64,000 nucleotides of DNA from Streptantibioticus rubrisoli (GCF_024436055.1 NZ_JANFNH010000007.1:62001-126000); one strand, 5' to 3'. Positions 1 through 8,801 are shown, counted from the stretch's first letter. Translations and numbers: made by a program. The notes: generated by a model from the letters alone, not told the origin.

Positions 1-651
1 AAAGGCGGGCTGGAACTGTCGCCATGGCTCCCCCGACTGTCCGCGCTGGCCATCAACCGGAAACAGGCCAGATCGCTCCTCGATGCGCTGGCCACAGAGC
101 TGGACAAGCGCATGGCCGTGTGCCGGATAGCCGGGGTGCGCAACATCTGGGAGTTGAGCGACGATGAACGCCCGGTGCCCCTGGTCCTGGTCGTGGATGA
201 GATAGCGGAGCTGTACCTGTCGGACGGATCCAGGGAAGCCCGAGACGAGGTCACGGCGTGCTCGGTGCTGCTGCTGCGGCTGGCACAACTCGGCGCCGCT
301 CTCGGACTTCACCTCGTGGTCGCCGGTCAGCGATTCGGCGCCGAACTCGGTCCCGGAGTAACGGCGCTGCGGGCTCAACTCTCCGGACGCATAGCGCACC
401 GCGTGAACGATCCGACGACGGCGGAAATGGCACTCGGCGACATGGCACCAGACGCCGTCGACGCCGCCCAGATGATCACCGAGCACGAACAAGGGGTGGC
501 GATCACCACCATTGGCGGCCGGTGGCTGCGGGCTCGCTCCCACATGGTCACCACCGATGAGGCGCGCGCTATCGCTGCCCAACACGCAGACCTTCGGCCG
601 GACTTCCCGGCACTTGTATCCGCCACAGCAGAAGGAATCGAGGCGGAATGA
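1..651 (+). CDS. FtsK/SpoIIIE-family conjugal translocase (Tra), C-terminal part
   Basis: This is the 3' part of a hexameric double-strand DNA pump that moves AICE DNA between mycelia. The window opens inside the FtsK KGG motif (KGGLEL) in frame 1. A Walker B strand follows (PLVLVVDEIAELY), then the AGQRFGAE segment typical of TraB/TraSA proteins and a region resembling 'RIAHRVNDPTTAEMALGD'. The N-terminal part with Walker A lies upstream, so the gene is partial here. Its stop overlaps the next ATG by 4 bases (ATGA), indicating co-translation. Assignment as Tra rather than host FtsK rests on the repSA/int neighbours. Confidence 0.85.
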   Translation, partial: KGGLELSPWLPRLSALAINRKQARSLLDALATELDKRMAVCRIAGVRNIWELSDDERPVPLVLVVDEIAELYLSDGSREARDEVTACSVLLLRLAQLGAALGLHLVVAGQRFGAELGPGVTALRAQLSGRIAHRVNDPTTAEMALGDMAPDAVDAAQMITEHEQGVAITTIGGRWLRARSHMVTTDEARAIAAQHADLRPDFPALVSATAEGIEAE

Positions 652-854
652 AAACAACACCCCTCAACCCGGCAGAAATCTACGTCGTTGAGATCGTCCT
701 GTTCACTATCTGGTTCATGGCCGTACGAAGCAAGGAAATCCGCGTATGGATGGTCGTCGTCATCGGCGTCTTCTTCTTCGAAATCGGCATGACCCCCGTG
801 GGCTACGGCGTCGCCTGGGTCGTCAACGGAATCTTGCATCTCTTCCTCCCCTGA
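648..854 (+). CDS. Small membrane protein (Spd-like position)
   Basis: A 68-aa protein starting in an ATGA overlap with tra. It has two hydrophobic segments, about residues 10-25 and 32-65, separated by a short basic loop (VRSKEIR). Small membrane proteins between tra and rep in AICEs and Streptomyces plasmids are usually spread (spd) genes for intramycelial plasmid spreading. That role is inferred from position and topology only; I see no conserved motif. Confidence 0.6.
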   Translation: MKTTPLNPAEIYVVEIVLFTIWFMAVRSKEIRVWMVVVIGVFFFEIGMTPVGYGVAWVVNGILHLFLP

Positions 855-987
855 ACGGGGGGACGCGCCAACTGTCCACGTGCGGCGGGGACTTGCCCTC
901 CGCGACCGACAAGGAACCCATGGCTTCCCCACCCCATTCCAGTCTCCGCGCCGTGCGTTGGGGCGCTCCTCTTGGAAGGTCTCCGCC

Positions 988-2427
988 GTGATCGGTAACC
1001 CCCACATCGACACTCAAGCGCGGCGCTCAGTTCTCGAACAGACTGAGCGCCAGCGCACGCTTTCCCCCACCATCGCCGATATGGTCCGCGTAGCCAACGA
1101 GCCGGGCTTTCGCCGGTGGCTGGAACAAATACGCGCTACCGGCGGCTGCGCACACCCCATTTACCTATCCGGGCATACCACCTGGGCTGACCCGGTATCC
1201 GGCGACATCATTCGGCGCTACTCCACCGAATCCGAGCCTGCCGGGCGGCTTGCCCTGCGGTGCAACAACCGGCGGTCCTCGCGCTGTGAGCCGTGCTCCT
1301 ACCTGCACGCTGGCGACACGTACCACCTGGTGCGCTCGGGCCTGACCGGCGGTAAGGGTGTCCCGGCCGAAGTCCGAGAGCATCCCCGGTTGTTCGTGAC
1401 GCTGACAGCTCCGTCCTTCGGCAGGGTGCACCGTGCGGACGGCCGGTGCCATCCTCGACGCCACGGCGGCCTGTGCGATCACGGGCGCCCGCTCGGCTGC
1501 GGCCAGACCCACCAAGACACCGACGCTTGCGTCGGCCAGCCGCTGTGCCCGGACTGCTACGACTACGCGGGGCACGTGCTCTGGCATGCCCTGGCAGGCA
1601 CGCTGTGGTCCCGCTGGGCACACGCCGTACGGCGTCACCTGGCGACCGCTGCGGGCATCCCACAGACTCATTTCCCGCGCTACGCCCGACTGTCATTCGC
1701 CAAAGTCGCGGAGTTCCAACGGCGCGGCGCCGTGCACTTTCACGCGGTCATACGCCTCGACGGACCAGACGGCCCGGACACGCCCCCACCGCCATGGGGC
1801 ACCGCCGAACGGCTGCAAGAGGCGGTCCTAGCGGCCACTGGGCAGGTAGCTGTGCACGCCCCCTACTCGCCAGCCGTCGGCGACCGAGTCGTCAAGTGGG
1901 GCACACAAGTAGACGTACACCCGATACAAGCGGTCGGCGACGCGGTGGTAAGCGATGACACGGTAGCGGCGTACGTCGCGAAATACACATCGAAAAGCGT
2001 GGGCGACGCGGGCGGCACAGACCAACGCGTCACCTCCTTAGCGGAAATATCAATCGTAGCCGTAAGTCCGCACATACGGGCACTCATGAGGGCATGCTGG
2101 CGGCTCGGCGGCCTAGTCGAATTCGCTGACCTCAACCTGCGGGCATGGGCTCACACACTCGGATTTCGCGGCCACGTACTCACCAAATCACGTTCCTACT
2201 CCACCACCTATACCGCTCTGCGCTCCGCCCGTGCGGACCACCAACGGCAGGTTGCGGGCGAAACGGCTTCGGGAGTGGTGGTCGTTGAGTCGGCCTGGCG
2301 GTACGTCACCAGCGGTCACACGCTCGGGCAAGCCTGGTTCGCGAAAGCCATCGCAGACCAGCAGGCGCATGCTCGCAATGACGCCAGAGACGCGCGGGCC
2401 GTGAGGTGTTTCGATGTCGCAGCATAA
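988..2427 (+). CDS. RepSA-like replication initiator
   Basis: A 479-aa initiator of the RepSA family, which lets AICEs replicate by rolling circle after excision. Cys pairs near the N-terminal third (CNNRRSSRCEPC) and again later (PLCPDC) look like zinc ligands. The block RRGAVHFHAVIRLDG contains the HxH-type signature of rolling-circle Rep proteins. The GTG at 988 is preferred because GGAAGG at 974-979 gives 8-nt spacing; an earlier in-frame GTG at 880 lacks a good site. The stop overlaps the next small gene by 14 bases. Confidence 0.85.
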   Translation: MIGNPHIDTQARRSVLEQTERQRTLSPTIADMVRVANEPGFRRWLEQIRATGGCAHPIYLSGHTTWADPVSGDIIRRYSTESEPAGRLALRCNNRRSSRCEPCSYLHAGDTYHLVRSGLTGGKGVPAEVREHPRLFVTLTAPSFGRVHRADGRCHPRRHGGLCDHGRPLGCGQTHQDTDACVGQPLCPDCYDYAGHVLWHALAGTLWSRWAHAVRRHLATAAGIPQTHFPRYARLSFAKVAEFQRRGAVHFHAVIRLDGPDGPDTPPPPWGTAERLQEAVLAATGQVAVHAPYSPAVGDRVVKWGTQVDVHPIQAVGDAVVSDDTVAAYVAKYTSKSVGDAGGTDQRVTSLAEISIVAVSPHIRALMRACWRLGGLVEFADLNLRAWAHTLGFRGHVLTKSRSYSTTYTALRSARADHQRQVAGETASGVVVVESAWRYVTSGHTLGQAWFAKAIADQQAHARNDARDARAVRCFDVAA

Positions 2428-2584
2428 GCGCGACGAAGAGGCATTGGATTGGGAGTGGGCGAGGAACCATGCCCGGAAGGCTCCCAAATGGTCCGATGAG
2501 AAGTGGCGGCGAATGAACTCACTCTTGCGCATAGCGGTGTCGGATTGCACCGAGTCACGCCGCCACTATCCCTCTGCCTCGTAG
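2414..2584 (+). CDS. Small basic protein in the excisionase position
   Basis: A 56-aa ORF beginning inside the repSA 3' end (14-nt overlap), which suggests translational coupling. It is rich in Lys, Arg, Glu and Trp and contains KAPKWSDEKWRRMNSLL, plausibly one amphipathic helix. In AICEs the gene between repSA and int is usually the recombination directionality factor (xis). This protein is shorter than typical Xis and shows no clear helix-turn-helix, so the role is positional inference. Confidence 0.55.
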   Translation: MSQHKRDEEALDWEWARNHARKAPKWSDEKWRRMNSLLRIAVSDCTESRRHYPSAS

Positions 2585-2606
2585 CACTGTTAAATGGATC
2601 CTGCTG

Positions 2607-4235
2607 TTAGTCGCTTTCAGCGGTCAGCGGGACTAGGCGCTCACGCAGTGGCACCCGTGAGCCCTTACCAACCGGCAGAACGACAATGGCCGTAAATGCT
2701 TGTTCTACATAGGCCCGCTTCTCCGCAAGCGTGATGTCCGGCCGTGCCCACTCCTTGGCAATGTCGATGGGGCGCCCTTGGTTCGCCAGAGCCTTGCGCT
2801 GCCAAGCGTTACGCGCTTTCTTGAGCTGCTGCTCCTCGGCTTCGTACTCGGCCAGATCCCTGTAGTACCGTTCGGCACTGATCTGGCGATTCCTGCGGGC
2901 CTGCTTCAAGTCCTCGATGTCTTCGTGGACCCTGGCTAGCTGCTCCTCTTTCGGCCACGGTTCGGCGGCTGTGACAGCCTGACGCCTTTTGGCTTGCTCC
3001 TCATGGTGTGCAATCAAGAGTTTCTTAACCAATTCGTCGGTCTGCGGTCCGGCTATGGACACGCCCCCACATCCCTGGCCGGTGGCCTTGCCCGCGCACA
3101 TGTAGTAGAAATGCCCTTCTGGCTTTCCGTGACTTGGCGGTGCCTTCATGGCGCGGAGCTTCGCTCCACAGTTGTCCTTACCACATCGCAGGGTGCCAGT
3201 CAGAAGGTACTTGCGCGCGTTGTGACCACTGCCGCGCTTCGGCCCCTCTTCAAGAATCGCGGTGATCGCCTGCCACTCGGCGACCGTCAGAATCGGCTGG
3301 TGCTGCCCAACAACTGGTTTCCCTTCGTCGTCGTAGACAGCAACGATGCTCCAACTTTCAGTACCTGTCTCGGGGTTGAACTCAACGGCGGTTCGAGAAC
3401 GATAGCCGCAGATACGCGGATTACTCATCACCTCTTGCAGCACACGCACGGACCACTTCTTCCCCTTAGCGGATACGATTCCCTTCTCGTTCCACTCCGC
3501 CACGATCGCGTACCACGGGGCTCCATCGATAAGGCGTTTCGCAGCGTCGCGGATGAGCTTCGCTTGATCGGGCTCTACCGTCCGCCGGTCTTCCTTCCAA
3601 CCAAACGGGCGGGTTCCGCCTGCTGGGATACCTTTCTGCTGCATGGCCTTGTGCTTCCGCTTCACTCGTCGGGAGGTGTCCGCCGATTGCTTGTTCGCCA
3701 TGGCGACGATTACGCGGGCCATCGCCCGACCGTTGTCCGTCAGAAGGTCCAAGGTACCGGTGATGTCGATGATCGGCCGGTGGTAGTGCTCGACCGTCTC
3801 TATGGCGTCTTCTAGATGCCGGGGGTCACGGGTCAACCGGTCCACGTCATACACGATGAGGCCGTCGACTCGTTCGCCGTTCGGGGCTCGTCCCGCTTTG
3901 AGATCGCCTAGGGCTCCTTCGAACACGGGGCGTACGACGCGGTAGGCGACTCGTCCATCGGGAAGGCGTACACGCCTGCGCTTCCACGCGGACGTGTCCG
4001 GTTCGGTGTAGACGAAGACGACGCGACCGCCGCGAGCCTCGATGAACTCTCGGCTGTCCTTCTCCTGCTCGGCCGTGCTCTTGATGTCCCGGCCGGTCAT
4101 GTAGCGGTTGGCTGACTTGCCGTCAGGTTCTAACTCCTCGCCTTCTGTCTCCTCGGTTGAAAGGCGGGTCAGTACGGCGAAGTTCATACCGTCGAAGTGG
4201 CCCCACTGCGCACGCTGGATCAGTTCGTCGCTCAT
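2607..4235 (-). CDS. int: Large serine recombinase (integrase)
   Basis: A 542-aa serine integrase. The N-terminal resolvase domain holds the likely nucleophile Ser26 in VLTRLSTEE, followed by the conserved YDVDRLTRDPRHLED block near residues 115-130. Next come a recombinase domain (GTRPFGW at about 205-215) and a zinc ribbon with CGKDNCG and a CxxxxxxxxC partner (about 350-395). A coiled coil follows (EDIEDLKQARRNRQ). Such enzymes cut attP and attB at a 2-bp core and integrate in one direction unless a directionality factor is present. It converges on repSA and its start lies immediately beside the truncated permease, as expected for an int next to attR or attL. Confidence 0.93.
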   Translation of the reverse strand: MSDELIQRAQWGHFDGMNFAVLTRLSTEETEGEELEPDGKSANRYMTGRDIKSTAEQEKDSREFIEARGGRVVFVYTEPDTSAWKRRRVRLPDGRVAYRVVRPVFEGALGDLKAGRAPNGERVDGLIVYDVDRLTRDPRHLEDAIETVEHYHRPIIDITGTLDLLTDNGRAMARVIVAMANKQSADTSRRVKRKHKAMQQKGIPAGGTRPFGWKEDRRTVEPDQAKLIRDAAKRLIDGAPWYAIVAEWNEKGIVSAKGKKWSVRVLQEVMSNPRICGYRSRTAVEFNPETGTESWSIVAVYDDEGKPVVGQHQPILTVAEWQAITAILEEGPKRGSGHNARKYLLTGTLRCGKDNCGAKLRAMKAPPSHGKPEGHFYYMCAGKATGQGCGGVSIAGPQTDELVKKLLIAHHEEQAKRRQAVTAAEPWPKEEQLARVHEDIEDLKQARRNRQISAERYYRDLAEYEAEEQQLKKARNAWQRKALANQGRPIDIAKEWARPDITLAEKRAYVEQAFTAIVVLPVGKGSRVPLRERLVPLTAESD

Positions 4236-4237
4236 AC

Positions 4238-4290
4238 CTAGAAACTACATTCAGCGACCTGCTGACCGCCGTAGGTGAACGAGTTCTGCA
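4238..4290. other. Probable element-host attachment junction
   Basis: Permease homology reads through FTYGG and then departs, giving the foreign tail QQVAECSF and a stop at 4238. The change therefore lies at about 4250-4270, only 15-35 nt from the integrase start. Serine integrases keep just a few identical bases between att sites, so the core cannot be read from one junction. Confidence 0.55.
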
Positions 4291-4858
4291 CCTCGGCCGC
4301 GTCGTTGGCCCAGAACTGGAAGGCGGCGCCGGTGGTGTAGACGGCGGCGAAGATCGCGGCGCCGCTGACCAGCATCACCGGGACGAGGGCCACGTTGACC
4401 GCCGTCCACGCCACCTGGATCCGGGTGGCCGACCAGCCGAGCACCACCGCCGCCTGGCTGATCCGACCGAGCCTGCGCAGCGCGAAGCGGTCGGCGGTGG
4501 CCTGCGCGTAGACCGGGACCGGCCGCACCAGCAGGGTGTCCAGCGTGCCGTCCCGCACTCGCCGCCCGAGCTGGTCCAGGTTGCCGACCGCGAGGTCCGC
4601 CAGGCCCAGGGCGACGCCCGAACTCCCGTACAGGAAGGCGGTTTCGGTGAGCGTGAAGCCGCCGAGCACCCGGGTGTGGCCGAAGATGATGGCCACCGCC
4701 GCGAAGTCCAGCGCGGTCATCGCGAAGTTGCCCACCGTCATCAGGACGAACGAGGTGCGGTAGACCATCGTGGAGCGGATCCACATCCCGGCGATCAGCA
4801 GGTACGCGCGCACCCCGTCGACCGCCAGCGCGGCCCGGGACCGTACCGCGTCAGCCAC
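4238..4858 (-). pseudogene. ABC-2 family permease, 3' end replaced by the integrated element
   Basis: A 206-codon remnant of an ABC-2 type exporter permease. Hydrophobic segments surround AYLLIAGMW, and the conserved loop DGTLDTLLVRPVPVY is present. The usual length is about 260-270 aa; here the last 50-60 residues, including the final membrane segments, are missing and eight foreign residues follow. GTG at 4858 is used because it overlaps the stop of the upstream permease by 8 nt. The protein is probably inactive while the element is integrated; the lost 3' end should lie beyond the element's left end, outside the window. Confidence 0.8.
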
Positions 4859-5669
4859 CCTGCACCACCACCTTGCGGGTCGCCACCGACTGCACCAGTT
4901 GCCCCACGCCCAGCAGCGCCACCGCCCATCCGGCCTGGAACGCCAGCGCCCACAGCACCCCGCTGCCGTGGTGCCGCCCGAGGAAGACATCGGCGGGCAC
5001 CTGGAGCTGCGCCGACCACGGCAGCGCCCGGGCCAGCGTGCCGAGCCAGCCGGGAAAGACGGTGAGCGGCAGCACCATGCCGGAGAAGAACGTCGCCAGC
5101 AAGGCCGCCATCAGCAGCACTCCCGCGCCGTCCAGCAGCCAGAAGGTGGTGAGGGCCAGCAGATAGCGGATGGCGAAGCTGACCACCACCCCCAGCGCGA
5201 CCGAGACCAGGAAGCAGCCCCAGACGGCCGCGCCGGTGGGCCAGGCCAGCCGGAACACCAGCGAGGCGGCGGCCATCGGCAGCAGCCCCCGACCGACCAG
5301 GTGGAACGCCGCCCGGCCGAGATCGGTGGCCAGCCACCACAGTTGCAGGTTCGCCGGGCGGTACAGGTCGATGGCCACGTCACCGGACCTGATGCGCTCC
5401 ACGAGTTCCGCCTCGTGCCCGCCGCCGAGCAGCGCGGTGGTCATCAGCAGCGCCTGCCCGAGCCAGACGAAGGTCACCGCGTGTGGCAGGTCGTAGCCGC
5501 CCAGCCGGGGCCGTACGCTCCACAGCGCGATGTAGGTGTAGGCGACGATGAAGCCGAAGACGGTGTTGGTGAACACCCCGGCGAAGGTGGCCATCCGGTA
5601 CGTCGCATAGCGGCGGAAGCCGCGCACCGCGACGGCCGCGTACAACCGCGCGCCACCACGCAGCCCCAT
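4851..5669 (-). CDS. ABC-2 family permease (DUF990-like)
   Basis: A 272-aa integral membrane protein with about six hydrophobic segments and the loop RIRSGDVAIDLYRPANLQ typical of the first of two paired ABC-2 permeases. Two adjacent ATGs exist; the second (5669) has better spacing from GAGGG (7 nt). It overlaps the following permease, which is truncated by the element. No ATPase subunit is visible here; it is expected beyond the integration, so the transporter may be non-functional. Substrate unknown. Confidence 0.82.
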   Translation of the reverse strand: MGLRGGARLYAAVAVRGFRRYATYRMATFAGVFTNTVFGFIVAYTYIALWSVRPRLGGYDLPHAVTFVWLGQALLMTTALLGGGHEAELVERIRSGDVAIDLYRPANLQLWWLATDLGRAAFHLVGRGLLPMAAASLVFRLAWPTGAAVWGCFLVSVALGVVVSFAIRYLLALTTFWLLDGAGVLLMAALLATFFSGMVLPLTVFPGWLGTLARALPWSAQLQVPADVFLGRHHGSGVLWALAFQAGWAVALLGVGQLVQSVATRKVVVQGG

Positions 5670-5776
5670 CATCCGTCCCTCGCCCAGTGCGGGTCCGACC
5701 ACCAGTGATCCACCGTCAGGCGGAAGTTCCGCAGTGTACGGGCGCGGATCCAACCGCTGCCACAGGTTTTGTGATC

Positions 5777-5791
5777 CGTTCCAGTGGAACG
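5777..5791. promoter_or_regulatory. Inverted repeat between divergent permease and PBP genes
   Basis: CGTTCC-AGT-GGAACG is a perfect 6-bp dyad in the 273-bp divergent intergenic region, about 108 nt upstream of the permease start and 152 nt from the PBP start. It is a possible operator; no regulator family is recognised. Confidence 0.3.
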
Positions 5792-5942
5792 AGACAGCCG
5801 TTCGGGCCGTGGGACGGCCGTCGGGGTGCGCCCGCCGTGGGCGCGGAGCCTGATGGTGCGAGAGTGTCCCGCGGGACATCGCCTTTCCGCGGCGTTCGGG
5901 CCGCGGCGCAACCCCCACGGCGGCCAAGGAGTCCGTACAGAC

Positions 5943-8342
5943 ATGAGCGACGAGCAGCCGGAGCGTCAGGGACGCGGCACGGGGGACGGGGCCGCGCGCT
6001 CCCGGCGGACCGGTCTGCGCCGTCTCGTCCCCACCTGGCGGTTCACGCTCGGTGCGGTGCTGGTGTTCCTGATCGCGGCGTGCGGCGCGTTCATCGCCGG
6101 ATACCTGCTGGTGCGGATCCCGGCGGCGAACACCATGGCGACCGCGCAGAGCAACGTCTTCCTCTACTCGGACGGCAAGACCGAACTGGCCCGCAGCGGC
6201 GCGGTCAACCGGGAGGAGATCCCGCTCAGCCAGGTGCCGCGCAGCACCCAGTACGCGGTGCTGGCCGCCGAGGACCGCGGCTTCTACCACGAGTCCGCGA
6301 TCGACCCGCAGGCGATGGTACGGGCCGCCTGGAACACCGTCAGCGGCAAGGGCACCCAGTCGGGTTCGACCATCACCCAGCAGTACGTGAAGAACTACTA
6401 CCTCAACCAGCAGCAGACCATCAGCCGCAAGGTCAAGGAGTTCTTCATCGCGATCAAGCTCGACCGCGAGCAGTCCAAGGACGAGATCCTCGAAGGCTAT
6501 CTGAACACCAGTTACTTCGGCCGCAACGCCTACGGCATCCAGGCCGCCGCCCAGGCGTACTACGGCAAGGACGCCAGCAAGCTGAGCACCGCCGAGGGCG
6601 CCTACCTGGCCTCGCTGCTCAACGCGCCCAGCGCCTTCGACGTGGTCGCCGACCCGCAGAACAAGGACCGCGCGCTGGCCCGCTGGAACTACGTGCTGGA
6701 CGGCATGGTCAAGCAGCACTGGCTGTCCGAGTCGCAGCGGGCGCACATGGCCTTCCCGACGCCCGGCAAGGCCAAGGCCAGCTCGGGCCTTTCCGGTCAG
6801 CGCGGCTATCTGGTGGAGGCGGTCAAGAACTACCTCACCCAGAACAAGATCATCGACGAGCAGACCCTGGCCGCGGGCGGCTACCGGATCACCACCACCA
6901 TCGACAAGGGCAGACAGGACGCGTTCGTCAAGGCCGCCCAGGACCAACTCATCGGCAAACTCGACCCGTCGACCAACCCGACCGACAAGTACGTACGGGC
7001 GGGCGGCGTCTCCATCGACCCGGCCACCGGCAACGTGGTGGCGATGTACGGCGGCGTCGACTTCACCAAGCAGTACGTGAACAACGCGACCCGGCGCGAC
7101 TACCAGGTCGGCTCCACCTTCAAGCCGTTCGTGTTCGCCTCCGCGGTGCAGAACAACTCCACCACCCAGGACGGCGAACCGATCACCCCTAACACCGTCT
7201 ACGACGGCACCAACCACCGCCAGGTACAGGGCCCCGACGGGCCGGTGAACTACGCGCCCGCGAACGAGGACGACGTCGACTACGGCCAGATCAACGTCTC
7301 CACCGCGACCAACAAGTCGGTCAACGCCGTCTACGCGCAGATGGCCGAGGACGTCGGCCCGGACAAGGTGAAGGCCACCGCCACAAGCCTCGGACTGCCC
7401 GCCAGCACACCGGACTTGAGCGCCTACCCGTCCATCGCGCTCGGCGTGGCCACCGCCAGCCCACTGGACATGGCGCAGGCCTACGCGACGCTGGACAACC
7501 ACGGCACGTACATCCCGTACAGGCTGGTGAGCAGCGTGGTCAAGGGCGGCAACCCGGTGTCGCTGCCGGGCCGCGACCACCGCCAGGCGGTGACCCGGGA
7601 GGCCGCCGACACCACCACCTCCATGCTGCAGAACGTGGTCAACGCCCCCGACGGCACCGGCACCGCCGCACAGGCCTCCGGGGTGCCGTCGGCGGGCAAG
7701 ACCGGCACCGCCGAGGACGACAAGGCCGCCTGGTTCGCGGGCTACACCCCGAACCTGGTCACCGTGGTCGCCGTGATGGGCCAGAACTCCGACACCGGCC
7801 AGCAGATGAAGCTGTACGGCGCCACCGGCCTCGACCGGGTCAACGGCGGCGGTTTCCCGGCGCAGATCTGGGCGCAGTACACCGCGGACGCCGAGCGCGG
7901 CCAGTCGGTACCCGACTTCGACCTGCACCTGCAGTCCGGTGCCAGCCCGTCGCCCAGCGACTCCGCACCGGACACCAGCGCCCCACCGGAGGAGAGCTCC
8001 CCGCCGGACAGCGGCCCGCCGCAAAGCGGCCCACCGGACTCCCCGCCCGACTCACCGCCGCAGATGAGCCCGGTCACCGGCGGCCTGAACGGCGGCTTCG
8101 ACCAGGGCGCCAGCGGCGGCCCGGACGGCGGCACGGGCAACGGCGGCCCCAGCGGCTCCACCGGGAGCCCCGGCTCGGGCGGCACGTCGACGGGCGCGGC
8201 GGGCGGCACCTCGTCCGGCACCTCGGACGGCGCGGGCTCCGGCGGCCCCGGCCCGGGCGGTGGCGGTGGTGGCGGTGCGAGCGGTACGCCGAGCGGCGGG
8301 CCGGGGGCGACCAGCGGGCCGCCCAGGACGTTCGCGCCGTAG
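5943..8342 (+). CDS. Class A penicillin-binding protein
   Basis: A 799-aa bifunctional peptidoglycan synthase. A basic cytoplasmic tail is followed by one membrane anchor (about residues 30-58). The GT51 glycosyltransferase domain has EDRGFYHE (about 109) and GSTITQQYVKN. The transpeptidase domain has the SxxK nucleophile in GSTFKPF (Ser391/Lys394) and KTGTAE near residue 586. The last 140 residues form an extracytoplasmic Pro/Ser then Gly/Ser-rich low-complexity tail. ATG at 5943 follows AAGGAG at 5926-5931. Position and content agree with S. coelicolor SCO2897 as I recall it. Confidence 0.93.
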   Translation: MSDEQPERQGRGTGDGAARSRRTGLRRLVPTWRFTLGAVLVFLIAACGAFIAGYLLVRIPAANTMATAQSNVFLYSDGKTELARSGAVNREEIPLSQVPRSTQYAVLAAEDRGFYHESAIDPQAMVRAAWNTVSGKGTQSGSTITQQYVKNYYLNQQQTISRKVKEFFIAIKLDREQSKDEILEGYLNTSYFGRNAYGIQAAAQAYYGKDASKLSTAEGAYLASLLNAPSAFDVVADPQNKDRALARWNYVLDGMVKQHWLSESQRAHMAFPTPGKAKASSGLSGQRGYLVEAVKNYLTQNKIIDEQTLAAGGYRITTTIDKGRQDAFVKAAQDQLIGKLDPSTNPTDKYVRAGGVSIDPATGNVVAMYGGVDFTKQYVNNATRRDYQVGSTFKPFVFASAVQNNSTTQDGEPITPNTVYDGTNHRQVQGPDGPVNYAPANEDDVDYGQINVSTATNKSVNAVYAQMAEDVGPDKVKATATSLGLPASTPDLSAYPSIALGVATASPLDMAQAYATLDNHGTYIPYRLVSSVVKGGNPVSLPGRDHRQAVTREAADTTTSMLQNVVNAPDGTGTAAQASGVPSAGKTGTAEDDKAAWFAGYTPNLVTVVAVMGQNSDTGQQMKLYGATGLDRVNGGGFPAQIWAQYTADAERGQSVPDFDLHLQSGASPSPSDSAPDTSAPPEESSPPDSGPPQSGPPDSPPDSPPQMSPVTGGLNGGFDQGASGGPDGGTGNGGPSGSTGSPGSGGTSTGAAGGTSSGTSDGAGSGGPGPGGGGGGGASGTPSGGPGATSGPPRTFAP

Positions 8343-8369
8343 CCGTTCAGCGCCCGCGGGTGGCCTCAT

Positions 8370-8689
8370 TCAGTGCCCGCGGGGGGCCTCCAGGCCGACC
8401 ACGGCGACGACCAGCAGACAGACGAAGAAGACCCGGGCGGCGGTGACCGGCTCGTGGAACAGCATCATGCCCAGCACCGCAGTGCCCACCGCGCCGATGC
8501 CCACCCACATCCCGTAGGCGGTGCCGATCGGCAGTTGCGCACCGCGAGCGCGAGCAACGCCATACTCGCCGCGATCCCGGCCACCGTGCCCAGGCTCGGC
8601 CACAGCCGGGTGAACCCCTCGCTGAACTTCATGCCGACCGACCAGGCGATCTCCAGCAGACCGGCGAGGAACCACAGGACCCAGGCCAT
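8370..8689 (-). pseudogene. SMR-family guanidinium exporter (SugE/Gdx-type), frameshifted
   Basis: The two halves of a four-helix small multidrug resistance protein lie in different frames. The first reads MAWVLWFLAGLLEIAWSVG...ALLALAVR from the ATG at 8689. The second continues LPIGTAYGMWVGIGAVG... to the stop at 8370. The join is at about 8534-8537, where one base is missing after the LALAVR codons. The catalytic Glu in LLEIAW and the Gdx-type KFSEGFTRLWPS block are intact. A 22-bp direct repeat (8346-8367, 8369-8390) duplicates the end of the gene. This is either a real 1-bp deletion or a sequencing error. Confidence 0.8.
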
Positions 8690-8723
8690 GACGGCACCTC
8701 CGTGGTGGATGTCGCTACGGGGT

Positions 8724-8764
8724 GCGTCGTCTTTGCGGGTCCCGGTACGGCGCGTCTCGTCGGG
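8724..8764 (-). promoter_or_regulatory. Guanidine-III riboswitch-like element
   Basis: On the minus strand this 41-nt stretch closely resembles the Thermobifida fusca guanidine-III aptamer as I remember it. A CCCG/CGGG stem encloses ACGAGACGCGCCGTAC, followed by a purine-rich linker and AAAGACGACGC. The GCGCCGT loop and ACGACGC tail can form the expected pseudoknot with one C-A mismatch. It sits 35 nt upstream of a SugE-type start with GGAGG between them, which is exactly where this class occurs. Confidence 0.7.
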
Positions 8765-8801
8765 TACCGCCGACCGTAACAAAGGCACGATGAAAGCGAC
8801 G

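Larger units (their letters stand above)
1..4275. mobile_element. Right end of an integrated AICE-type element (tra-spd-repSA-int)
   Basis: The gene set is that of an actinomycete integrative and conjugative element (AICE). It has an FtsK/SpoIIIE-type DNA translocase (single-protein conjugation), a small membrane protein, a RepSA-like initiator, a small basic protein and an integrase. The left end lies outside the window. The right boundary is placed where homology of the ABC-2 permease fails, about 4240-4275. AICEs such as pSAM2 normally carry a tyrosine integrase and sit in tRNA genes; this one has a large serine recombinase and sits in a protein-coding gene. Base composition is lower in GC than the host DNA on the right. 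The exact att core cannot be fixed without the left junction. Confidence 0.8.

Noticed and set aside
4851-8024. A 1057-codon minus-strand open frame spanning the permease and the PBP gene
   Set aside because: Only 4851-5669 encodes a recognisable permease. The rest is antisense to the strongly supported PBP and is low-complexity, as expected from GC-rich DNA.
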